From: JBDTLH01 sp039934875
GTDB taxonomy: Bacteria > Acidobacteriota > Terriglobia > Terriglobales > Acidobacteriaceae
NCBI GenBank assembly: GCA_039934875.1
Contig: JBDTLH010000395.1
Location: 1-6,742, forward strand
Reading direction: 5' to 3'
Length of the DNA: 6,742 bases
Within the stretch, counting starts at the first letter, position 1, and every line of letters starts with the position of its first letter. The position numbers and the translations under genes were made by a program. This document shows, one piece after another, positions 1 to 5,761 of the stretch. Under the pieces are notes generated by a model, which searched no databases, had not been told where the DNA came from, and worked only from the letters and a program-made list of their open reading frames with translations.

Positions 1-1380
1 GCCGATGTCGGCGTGATCGTGCAGTATGGCGGACAGACTCCGCTCAACCTTTCGCTCCCGTTGAAGCGCGAGGGTGTGAAGATCATCGGCACCTCGCCTG
101 AATCCATTGATCTTGCGGAAGACCGCAAACGCTTTGGCAAGCTGATCGAGGAGCTCGGCATTCCGCAATCCCCCGGAGGCACGGCGGCATCGGTTAAAGA
201 GGCGCTCGAAGTAGCCGAAGGCCTGGGCTATCCCGTGCTGGTGCGGCCCTCGTATGTACTGGGCGGACGCGCGATGGTGATCGCCCATGACCGCGAAACC
301 GTAGAGCGTTATATGCGCGAAGCGGTCGAATACTCGCAGGACCGTCCCGTGCTGATTGACCATTTTCTGCAGGCTGCGATCGAGGTGGACGTGGACGCGC
401 TGTGCGACGGCAAAGATGTGGTCATCGCCGCCATCATGCAGCACATTGAGGAGGCGGGCATCCACTCGGGCGATTCATCATGCGTATTGCCGTCCGTCGA
501 TCTCCCGCCCAAGGTGCTGGATACGCTGCGTGAATACGCGCGCAAGCTGGCGTTGGCGCTCGATGTCTGCGGCCTGGTCAATATGCAATTCGCCATCCAG
601 AAGCAGCCGGATGGCAGCGACAAGGTCTTCGTGATCGAGGTAAATCCGCGCGCCTCGCGGACTGTTCCCTATGTCTCGAAGGCGACGGGCGTGCCGCTGG
701 CGAAGATTGCAGCGCGCGTGATGTGCGGGCGCACGCTGCGTGAACTGCTGCCCGAACAGGTGGCAAGCGGAGAAGATCTAAGCGTCGGCGATCACTACTA
801 TGTGAAGTCGCCGGTCTTTCCCTGGATCAAATTTCCCGGCGTCGATACCGTCCTCGGCCCGGAGATGAAGTCCACCGGCGAAGTGATGGGAGCCGCCGAT
901 AACTTCGGCGAAGCATTCGCCAAGGCGCAACTTGCCGCAGGACAAAAGCTGCCCACCAGCGGGACCGTCTTCATCAGCGTCGCCGACCGCGATAAGCCGC
1001 AGCTCAAAGATCTCGCTGCGAAATTTATAGAGATGGGCTTTCGCATCGTCGCCACTCACGGCACTGCGGACCACTTGCAGAAATTCGGCATTCAGTCGGA
1101 GCGCGTCTATAAGGTGCAGGAGGGCCGCCCCAATGCGGTCGATCTGATCAAGGGCGAGAAGATTCAACTGGTGATCAATACGCCCTTCGGTCCTGATGAG
1201 GTCTTCGATGAAAAGGCGATTCGCCGTGCCGCGGTGCAGTATCGCGTGCCTACCATTACCACCATCTCCGCGGCCTGCGCTGCGGCAGAGGGCATTACCG
1301 CGCTACAACGTCGAGGCGTGAAGGTGGAGGCGTTGCAGAGTTTGCATCATCGCAGAACCCAGAGCGTCGTCAGAAGTTAG
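1..1380 (+). CDS. carB: Carbamoyl-phosphate synthase large subunit, C-terminal part (5' end outside window)
   Basis: CarB makes carbamoyl phosphate from bicarbonate, ATP and glutamine-derived ammonia in the cytoplasm, together with CarA, for pyrimidine and arginine synthesis. Frame 1 is open from the left edge, so the gene is partial: 459 residues of a protein that is normally about 1,070. The visible part is the second ATP-grasp half, which phosphorylates carbamate. Motifs nearly identical to E. coli CarB are seen: [14 protein letters not shown] at the very start, [24 protein letters not shown], and [20 protein letters not shown] with its metal-binding E and N. From about 320 residues in lies the MGS-like allosteric domain, with FVISV-like strands, the ATHGTA motif and VINTPFG. 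The C-terminus is slightly extended and basic ([11 protein letters not shown]) compared with E. coli. The TAG stop interlocks with the TAA stop of the convergent toxin remnant. No terminator hairpin is evident at its end. The promoter and CarA lie outside the window. Confidence 0.97.
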   Translation, partial: ADVGVIVQYGGQTPLNLSLPLKREGVKIIGTSPESIDLAEDRKRFGKLIEELGIPQSPGGTAASVKEALEVAEGLGYPVLVRPSYVLGGRAMVIAHDRETVERYMREAVEYSQDRPVLIDHFLQAAIEVDVDALCDGKDVVIAAIMQHIEEAGIHSGDSSCVLPSVDLPPKVLDTLREYARKLALALDVCGLVNMQFAIQKQPDGSDKVFVIEVNPRASRTVPYVSKATGVPLAKIAARVMCGRTLRELLPEQVASGEDLSVGDHYYVKSPVFPWIKFPGVDTVLGPEMKSTGEVMGAADNFGEAFAKAQLAAGQKLPTSGTVFISVADRDKPQLKDLAAKFIEMGFRIVATHGTADHLQKFGIQSERVYKVQEGRPNAVDLIKGEKIQLVINTPFGPDEVFDEKAIRRAAVQYRVPTITTISAACAAAEGITALQRRGVKVEALQSLHHRRTQSVVRS

Positions 1381-1805
1381 ATCAAGGGCTGCTGGACGAT
1401 AGAAGCGAGTTCTGGGGCGATCATGCGGAAGTGCCGGAGGTTCCAGGTGTAGATTGCAGTTGCATTCACTTTGCGGGCGCATTGAAGATGAAGGGCGTCG
1501 TAGATGATGCCGCCGGACAGGCCGAGCGAAAAGACTTGCTGCATCGCAGTCAGATAGTCGTCGGCACCGAGTTCGATGAACGTGAGTTTCTTATTCATGG
1601 ATTGCATAAGGCTTGTTGCATCAACGGCAGAGGTACGAGGTCTCAAACGCATTCCTGTGATTACGGCAAATCGTTTCGGCTGAGGCATGAGTTGAGCAGC
1701 ATGCCATCTCGGGTGCTAGAGATCCCAAAAGCCGCAGGCTTGGTTCGTGGTGCATGTGTTGAAGGTGAATGCAGCAACCAGGACAGAACTGTCTAGCAAA
1801 ATCAC
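1377..1805 (-). pseudogene. PIN-domain (VapC-like) toxin, broken by two compensating frameshifts
   Basis: Intact relatives are toxin RNases that cut RNA with a cluster of acidic residues. The start is GTG at 1805-1803, overlapping the antitoxin's TGA by four bases (GTGA). It gives VILLDSSVLVAAFTFNT, a typical PIN first strand with catalytic D5. Near 1757-1753 the family-like sequence moves into the neighbouring frame, reading HHEPSLRLLGS then ACCSTHASAE, which carries the second catalytic acid (E, codon 1677-1675). Near 1671 it returns to the first frame (FAVITGM, GGIIYDALHL with the third acid, then TWNLRHF) and ends at TAA 1379-1377. A one-base deletion near 1756 and a one-base insertion near 1671 explain all of this. 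Read as written, translation stops at TAG 1718-1716 after 29 residues, so the toxin should be inactive. Correcting both lesions restores about 142 residues, the normal family length, with no other stop. It is either recent inactivation or a sequence error. Confidence 0.85.
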
Positions 1806-2065
1806 CTGAGTAGGTCCCGGATTCTTTCCTCGCGCATATCTGTGATCAAGTCACGGTCCTTGTATTCCGGGTCGAGTTCGGCATCTACAATCAACAGATC
1901 ACCCACCCTCTTCAAAGAAGATTTGTGGGAGACGGGAAAGAGCACAACCTTTCCTTGGTCTTCGTTGATTTCAAAGGCGTCCCCGGGCGCGAGATGCAGG
2001 TGTTCGCGGAACTCTTCCGGAATAATCAGGCGGCCTTGCTCGTCGAGAATCGCGGTGGCTGTCAT
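1802..2065 (-). CDS. AbrB/SpoVT-type antitoxin of a VapBC-like toxin-antitoxin pair
   Basis: The gene encodes 87 residues. Residues about 2-45 form an AbrB/SpoVT swapped-hairpin DNA-binding domain, seen in the pattern ILDEQGRLIIPEEFREHLHLAPGD followed by a beta-strand KVVLFPV. The C-terminal part (about 50-87), rich in charged residues and ending DMREERIRDLLR, is the usual toxin-wrapping tail. Such antitoxins neutralise the PIN RNase by binding it, and repress their own promoter. The toxin gene follows directly with a GTGA stop/start overlap, which indicates translational coupling. No Shine-Dalgarno sequence precedes the ATG. A weak TAAACT box (complement of 2073-2078) ends seven bases before the start, so the mRNA may be leaderless. 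This reading frame is intact although the partner toxin is broken, so it may now act only as an orphan regulator. The family is clear; the exact subfamily (VapB, MazE or AbrB) is not settled. Confidence 0.85.
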   Translation of the reverse strand: MTATAILDEQGRLIIPEEFREHLHLAPGDAFEINEDQGKVVLFPVSHKSSLKRVGDLLIVDAELDPEYKDRDLITDMREERIRDLLR

Positions 2066-2114
2066 AGACTAAAGTTTACTACCGCGTGGCAGCCGTCCGC
2101 TACAATGACGCGTA
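2066..2114. promoter_or_regulatory. Divergent promoter region between the antitoxin and the DUF1028 gene
   Basis: These 49 bases must hold both start signals. On the plus strand TACAAT at 2101-2106 (5 of 6 matches to the -10 consensus) lies eight bases before the ATG at 2115, and no Shine-Dalgarno sequence is present, so a leaderless transcript is likely. No good -35 box is found: TTTACT at 2075-2080 is 20 bases away. On the minus strand only the weak TAAACT box (2078-2073) is seen. The antitoxin would be expected to bind here to repress its own operon, and could thereby also affect the DUF1028 gene; that is inference. Confidence 0.4.
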
Positions 2115-3197
2115 ATGAAGACCCTGATTTGCTTCGCCCTCCTGAGTGTCTATACGTTCGCGCAGCAGCCGTCCGCTCCGACATTTCAGGCGCAGAAAGC
2201 GGGCCCGCTGGCGCATACGTTTTCCATCGTCGCGCGCGATCCTGCAACCGGAGAGATCGGCGTCGCGGTGCAGTCGCATTGGTTCGCCGTAGGCGCAGAG
2301 GTTCCGTGGGCGCGTGCAGGCATTGGTGCGGTGGCGACGCAGAGCTTCGTCGATCCCAGTTATGGACCGAAGGGCCTGGATTTAATGGAGAATGGCCTCA
2401 GTGCTCATGCAGCGCTTTGGCAACTTCTTAAGTCTGATAAGGGACGCGAGGTAAGGCAGATCGCGTTCATTGATGCGCATGGTCATGTAGCAGCGATGAC
2501 CGGGAATAACGATATCAAAGCAGCGGGGGATCAACAAGGTCATCACGCCTGTCCCGGGGACGCAGAGGCATGCGCGTCAATCGCAGATAATCAGGACCAG
2601 ACGCCGGTTGTGCTGCACAGGGGACTGGACTACTCCGTCCAGGCCAACATGATGTTGAACGATAAAGTCTGGCCAGCGATGGCGAAGGCATTCGAATCCG
2701 CCAAGGGAGACCTTGCCACGCGCATGCTCGCCGCCCTCGATGCGGGTCAAGCCGCAGGCGGAGACGTTCGCGGACGCCAATCGGCTGCGTTGATTGTGGT
2801 AAGCGGAAAGAAGCAAAGCGACCCCTCAAAGGGTTACATCTTTAATCTTCGGGTGGATGACTCACCGCAACCACTCGTCGAGTTGCGGCGGCTGGTCCGC
2901 TTGCAGCGCGCTTACAATCACATGAACGCCGGAGACCTCGCGACCGAGCACCACGATATGGAAGGCGCGCTGCGCGAGTATGCCGCGGCGGACCAGTTGC
3001 TTCCCGTGAATGAAAATCCCGAGCCGATGTATTGGCACGCAATCGCGCTGGTGAACATGGGCCGCGTGGATGAGGCGCTCCCGCTTTTGAAACAGGTTTA
3101 TGCGGTGAATCCCAACTGGCGTGAGTTGACGAAGCGTTTACCCGCGGCAGGGCAGTTAAATCCTAAGTATGTAGAGCGCATCACGACAATCCATTAG
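2115..3197 (+). CDS. Secreted DUF1028 (Ntn-hydrolase fold) protein with C-terminal TPR-like repeats
   Basis: The gene encodes 360 residues. Residues 1-16 look like a short signal peptide (MKTLICFALLSVYTFA, then QQ), so the protein is probably exported. Residues 34 to about 230 are a DUF1028 domain: HTFSIVARDP, GEIGVAVQSHWFAVG, VPWARAGIGAVATQSFVDPSYGP, DYSVQANMML and GGDVRGRQSAAL are hallmarks. DUF1028 belongs to the Ntn-hydrolase clan but its substrate is unknown. By analogy T35 of HTFSIVA would sit where Ntn enzymes carry their nucleophile. Residues 143-171 (rich in H, C, D and A) interrupt the core between AAGDQQG and DYSVQAN, where I expect only a few residues. Residues about 266-336 resemble two TPR repeats (AYNHMNAGD to LLPV; YWHAIALVNMGRVDEALPLLKQ), suggesting partner binding. 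It is probably monocistronic. Its stop interlocks with that of the convergent membrane-protein gene. Family assignment is firm; function is not known. Confidence 0.88.
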   Translation: MKTLICFALLSVYTFAQQPSAPTFQAQKAGPLAHTFSIVARDPATGEIGVAVQSHWFAVGAEVPWARAGIGAVATQSFVDPSYGPKGLDLMENGLSAHAALWQLLKSDKGREVRQIAFIDAHGHVAAMTGNNDIKAAGDQQGHHACPGDAEACASIADNQDQTPVVLHRGLDYSVQANMMLNDKVWPAMAKAFESAKGDLATRMLAALDAGQAAGGDVRGRQSAALIVVSGKKQSDPSKGYIFNLRVDDSPQPLVELRRLVRLQRAYNHMNAGDLATEHHDMEGALREYAAADQLLPVNENPEPMYWHAIALVNMGRVDEALPLLKQVYAVNPNWRELTKRLPAAGQLNPKYVERITTIH

Positions 3198-4165
3198 GCC
3201 CCAGTTTTCTTGGCGTCCGCTTTTTCCGCATCCGCTCCCGCCTTGCTGCCGCGCATGCGCTTCCACAAAAAGTGTCCCAGCGGAACAAACAGCGCCAGCC
3301 ATGCCCACTTCAGAATGTCCAGCCAATGCCCTTTCAAGGTATCAACGATGGTGTTCTTTGCCTGGGCAATTAGCGGTACCGCGCTGACCACGATGGGCGG
3401 CTGCATCCGGTCATAGACCACCGAGGGCGCGAGGTCTGCTCCCGCAATCGGATGCGGCAGATATACGAACACATGCAGATGGTAGGTGCCGGCCTTTAAC
3501 GCCTTCACATTCCAGCGCCAGCTTGCGAAATAGTTGGGCGGCAGCGTCTTCGCAATCGGTTCGTCACTCGCGCTCTCCGCGCTCTTCACCTCAAACGCGC
3601 CCGCCTCTTCTGAGACCATCTTGACCGACATCTGGTCGGAGACGCGCACCTTGTCTCCGCTCTCCTGCACATTAGGACCGGATTGCAGCGGTGGCGGCGT
3701 GACCGTAAGCGCCTGCACTCCACGCAATTCGACCACCACGGTCGCGGAATCTCCCACCGTGAGCTCTTCGGGCTGACTGATGCGATAGAGTCCGTTGGCC
3801 GGCTGGTTGTAGAAGTTTGTGAGCTCGGCGTCAATCGTCTCCTGCTGCTCTGCCGCAGTGGGCCCCTCTGCTGGAACCGAAGCAGGTCCACTCGAGGCCT
3901 TATGATGATGAACTCCGGGAACGGGAGGAGGAGGAGCGCCAGTAACTCCTTGCGGCGGAGGCGGTGGTGGAATCGGCGGCTCCGTCGAGGCAAGAGTCTG
4001 CTTTTGCGTTGCGGAACTCGTGTCTTCCGGCGGTCTTGCTTGGCTGCAAGCGTGCAGCAGAAGAGCCGCCGCGAGCACCGCGAAGATATACGCCGCCGCG
4101 CGCCGGCGAAATACTAGCCACGCCAGCAGAAGCAAAAGAGGCACAATGAAAATGAATGGATACAT
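3194..4165 (-). CDS. Membrane-anchored protein with polyproline linker and periplasmic beta-rich domain, function unknown
   Basis: The gene encodes 323 residues. Predicted order: membrane segment 3-19, RRR at 20-22, membrane segment about 24-39, a proline-rich linker at 63-83 (a run of six prolines, then PPPPVPG) with HHH at 86-88, a soluble beta-rich domain about 125-263, a membrane helix about 283-300, and a basic tail (WKRMRGSK and several K). The positive-inside rule puts RRR and the tail in the cytoplasm and the beta domain in the periplasm. The stretch ASWRWNVKALKAGTYHLHV, with the closing GHWLDILKWAWLALFVPLGHFLWKR, recalls accessory proteins with a W-x-W-x-V beta domain and a C-terminal helix that I have seen near caspase/TIR-type genes. 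That is a remembered resemblance, not a demonstrated homology, and no such effector is present here. LLHAC at 36-40 is an imperfect lipobox, so lipoprotein processing is possible but unlikely. A GATAAT box lies at the complement of 4189-4194, with no good -35. Divergent from yebC. Confidence 0.75.
   Translation of the reverse strand: MYPFIFIVPLLLLLAWLVFRRRAAAYIFAVLAAALLLHACSQARPPEDTSSATQKQTLASTEPPIPPPPPPQGVTGAPPPPVPGVHHHKASSGPASVPAEGPTAAEQQETIDAELTNFYNQPANGLYRISQPEELTVGDSATVVVELRGVQALTVTPPPLQSGPNVQESGDKVRVSDQMSVKMVSEEAGAFEVKSAESASDEPIAKTLPPNYFASWRWNVKALKAGTYHLHVFVYLPHPIAGADLAPSVVYDRMQPPIVVSAVPLIAQAKNTIVDTLKGHWLDILKWAWLALFVPLGHFLWKRMRGSKAGADAEKADAKKTGA
3917..3979 (-). other. Polyproline linker coding region
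   Basis: Codons 63-83 of the membrane protein encode PPIPPPPPPQGVTGAPPPPVP, appearing on the plus strand as GGN-rich DNA. Consecutive prolines stall ribosomes and usually call for EF-P. YebC-family proteins are reported to help as well, and yebC is the divergent neighbour. The segment probably acts as a stiff spacer between the membrane helices and the periplasmic domain. Confidence 0.8.
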
Positions 4166-4257
4166 TGGTTGAGCTGCTCTGGCTGGCTATTATCCTTCAA
4201 TTCTGGCCACTAAGCGATGATTTTCTCACGTGAGTTCGTCTTTACCATCCAAAATAG

Positions 4258-4369
4258 TTGCCGTTCAGCGAGAGAGGAGCTTTGTTATACTGACAGGTTG
4301 TCTCTCGCGTGCGCGGCTGTGCGTGCTGGTCAGCGAGACTAGAAATTCCCATAAAAGAGGCTACCAACC
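4258..4369 (+). promoter_or_regulatory. yebC promoter (extended -10) and leader
   Basis: TGTTATACT at 4283-4291 is an extended -10 element (TG, one base, TATACT). The -35 region is weak (TTCAGC at 4264-4269, 16-base spacing), which fits an extended -10 promoter. The start of transcription would be about 4298, giving a leader of roughly 70 bases. An AAGAGG Shine-Dalgarno at 4355-4360 sits nine bases before the ATG at 4370. An 8-base perfect inverted repeat, GCGAGAGA (4268-4275) and TCTCTCGC (4301-4308), brackets the -10 box. A third GCGAGA copy at 4333-4338 could pair with TCTCGC inside the leader. Confidence 0.6.
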
Positions 4370-5119
4370 ATGTCTGGCCATTCCAAATGGTCTTCTATCA
4401 AGCATAAGAAGGGTGCGCTCGATGCCAAGCGGGGCAAGGCTTTCACCCGCCTGATCAAAGAGATCGTGATGGCGGCAAAGATCGGCGGCGGCAACGTGGA
4501 TGGCAACGCGCGGCTGCGCAAAGCCGTGGCCGACGCCCGTGCCGGCTCCATGCCGCAGGACAACATCAAGCGGGCGATCCAGCGCGGCACCGGAGAGCTT
4601 GAGGGTGCACAGTACGAAGAGATCACCTTCGAGGGCTTCGGTCCCGGCGGCGTGGCCGTTATCGTCGAGACCGCGACTGACAACCGCAACCGCACGGTCA
4701 GCGAGGTGCGCCACTGCTTTGGCAAGCACGGCGGCAATCTGGGCACTACCGGCGCGGTCTCGCGCATGTTCCATAAAAAGGGCTACATCGTGGTGGCGAA
4801 ATCCGCCGCTGATGAAGAGAAGCTGATGAACGTGGTGCTGGAGAGCGGAGGCGACGACCTCTCCGACGACGGCGACAACTGGGAGATACTCACCGAACCC
4901 GGCAGCTTTCATCAGGTGCTGGATGCGATCAAGGCCGCGGGCATAGAGACTATCGCGGCGGAGATCTCCATGGTTCCTGACACTTACACAACGCTGGAAG
5001 GCAGCGAGGCGCGCCAGACCATGAAGCTGCTGGAGGCGCTCGAAGATAACGATGATGTCCAGAACGTCTATTCGAATTTGGACATGAATGAAGCCGCGCT
5101 GGCGGAAGCAGAAGGCTGA
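4370..5119 (+). CDS. yebC: YebC/TACO1-family protein (translation factor / proposed transcriptional regulator)
   Basis: The protein has 249 residues, the usual family length. The N-terminus [14 protein letters not shown], with [15 protein letters not shown], is the family signature. [25 protein letters not shown] and the [12 protein letters not shown] motif (domain 2) follow, and the C-terminal third carries [14 protein letters not shown]. Older work describes YebC proteins as DNA-binding regulators. More recent work on YebC and mitochondrial TACO1 places them on the ribosome, easing translation through polyproline and similar stalls. I favour the translational role. The start is supported by the AAGAGG site at 4355-4360 and by family alignment. 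In many bacteria yebC lies next to ruvC; here it stands alone, with its own promoter and a hairpin terminator downstream. The divergent neighbour encodes a polyproline protein. Confidence 0.97.
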   Translation: MSGHSKWSSIKHKKGALDAKRGKAFTRLIKEIVMAAKIGGGNVDGNARLRKAVADARAGSMPQDNIKRAIQRGTGELEGAQYEEITFEGFGPGGVAVIVETATDNRNRTVSEVRHCFGKHGGNLGTTGAVSRMFHKKGYIVVAKSAADEEKLMNVVLESGGDDLSDDGDNWEILTEPGSFHQVLDAIKAAGIETIAAEISMVPDTYTTLEGSEARQTMKLLEALEDNDDVQNVYSNLDMNEAALAEAEG

Positions 5120-5140
5120 TTGCGTTTAACGGCGAGTCAA

Positions 5141-5206
5141 TGTAGCGCCAAGTTTTTGTAGCGCCGGCGTACCCCGCCGGCTGTTTCGCGGACGTTCTCG
5201 TCCGCG
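5141..5206. repeat. Repeat-like intergenic element: TGTAGCGCC direct repeat plus two GC-rich hairpins
   Basis: TGTAGCGCC occurs at 5141-5149 and again at 5157-5165. The second copy runs into hairpin 1 (GCCGGCG 5163-5169, loop TACCC, CGCCGGC 5175-5181). Hairpin 2 follows at once (CGCGGACG 5187-5194, loop TTCT, CGTCCGCG 5199-5206). This TGTAGCGCC-plus-two-hairpins design looks like a REP-like dispersed repeat of the sort I recall from acidobacterial intergenic regions; multiplicity in the genome cannot be seen here. Confidence 0.55.
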
Positions 5207-5210
5207 TTTT
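5187..5210 (+). terminator. Intrinsic terminator after yebC
   Basis: A perfect 8-base-pair stem (CGCGGACG with CGTCCGCG), a TTCT loop and a short T run (TTTT, then CT) lie 67 bases beyond the yebC stop. The stem is strong but the T tract is short, so termination may be partial. The hairpin is also the second half of the repeat-like element. Confidence 0.6.
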
Positions 5211-5247
5211 CTCTTGCTAATCTACTCCCTGTTCTCCTTCCCGCAAC

Positions 5248-5282
5248 TTTACTTGATATAAAGCATCTCTATATCAAGCAAT
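5248..5282 (+). promoter_or_regulatory. MarR operon promoter with palindromic operator candidate
   Basis: CTTGATATA (5252-5260) and TATATCAAG (5270-5278) form a perfect 9-base inverted repeat with a 9-base spacer, ending four bases before the regulator's ATG. Such palindromes are the usual binding site of a MarR dimer and suggest autorepression. A TATATC box at 5270-5275 with TTTACT at 5248-5253 (16-base spacing) could be the promoter, giving a start of transcription almost at the ATG. No Shine-Dalgarno is visible, so a leaderless message is plausible. Either way the repeat overlaps the core promoter, so binding would block RNA polymerase. Confidence 0.65.
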
Positions 5283-5759
5283 ATGGCGAAGGAGAATCAA
5301 CCCGCGCAGGAGGCCAGCGGAGTACATCTCTGGCTCGTCCTGTGGAAGGCGGCCAGGTCGCTCGAAGCACACGCCACCTGCAGCATCGAAGCAGCCGGCA
5401 TGTGCGGCAGCGACTTCGGCGTAATGGAGGCCCTCTTGCACAAGGGGCCGCTATCTGTGAGCGTGCTGGGAGCCAAAGTCCTGCTCAGCAGCGGATCCAT
5501 CACCACTGCTGTGGACCGGCTGGAACGGCGCGGGCTGGTCGAGCGCGGCGGCGACGCCAGCGACCGGCGCGCCCGCATCGTCCATCTGACCGCAGCGGGG
5601 CGGAAGCTGATTCGGCGGCTCTTCAAAGAACACGAGCGAGCGATGGAGAAGGCAGTGTCCGCGTTGGGAATGGGAGAGCGCGCAGTGCTCATGGGGTTGC
5701 TGCGAAAACTAGGGCGGGGCGCGGAGGAGATACGCGCTCTGGAAACTGAAAGGAAATGA
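5283..5759 (+). CDS. MarR-family transcriptional regulator
   Basis: The protein has 158 residues, a typical MarR length. Residues about 14-40 are the N-terminal dimerisation helix. Residues 43-112 are the winged helix-turn-helix, with recognition helix SSGSITTAVDRLERRGLV (69-86) and the wing signature DASDRRARIVHLT (91-103). A C-terminal dimerisation helix runs from about 113 to 155. Two cysteines, C33 and C41, flank the junction between the dimer helix and the DNA-binding domain and could sense oxidants or quinones; that is inference. The palindrome at 5252-5278 is its likely operator. The pirin start lies at or just past its stop, so the two are co-transcribed, and the regulator probably controls pirin in response to electrophile or oxidative stress. 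The exact subfamily (MhqR-like, OhrR-like or other) is not resolved. Confidence 0.92.
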   Translation: MAKENQPAQEASGVHLWLVLWKAARSLEAHATCSIEAAGMCGSDFGVMEALLHKGPLSVSVLGAKVLLSSGSITTAVDRLERRGLVERGGDASDRRARIVHLTAAGRKLIRRLFKEHERAMEKAVSALGMGERAVLMGLLRKLGRGAEEIRALETERK

Positions 5760-5761
5760 AA

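Noticed and set aside
778..1167. Antisense open frame within carB
   Set aside because: It lies opposite strongly conserved carB sequence and has no family resemblance; it is a by-product of GC-rich codon use.
1377..1688. A separate 103-residue protein starting at the internal ATG 1688-1686
   Set aside because: It holds only the C-terminal half of a PIN domain, lacks the first two catalytic acids, has no ribosome binding site, and its first six residues are out-of-frame sequence of the original toxin.
1671..1757. Programmed ribosomal frameshifting to make full-length PIN toxin
   Set aside because: Two opposite shifts (-1, then +1) would be needed within 90 bases. No slippery heptamer or stimulating structure is visible at either point. 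Mutation or sequence error is simpler.
4046..4058. Lipobox (LLHAC) making the membrane protein a lipoprotein
   Set aside because: Histidine at -2 is a poor match, and a membrane segment already precedes the putative signal sequence. A multi-pass topology fits better.
4361..4912. Long antisense open frame opposite yebC
   Set aside because: It mirrors yebC codons and shows no recognisable motif. The plus-strand YebC assignment is certain.
5141..5282. CRISPR array or riboswitch in the yebC-marR gap
   Set aside because: There are only two short direct copies with no regular spacers, and the structures are simple hairpins without a known aptamer pattern.
5756..5761. Pirin start at the ATG overlapping the MarR stop
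   Set aside because: The AGGA site is only one base away from it, whereas the ATG at 5762 has a seven-base spacing. Kept only as an alternative.
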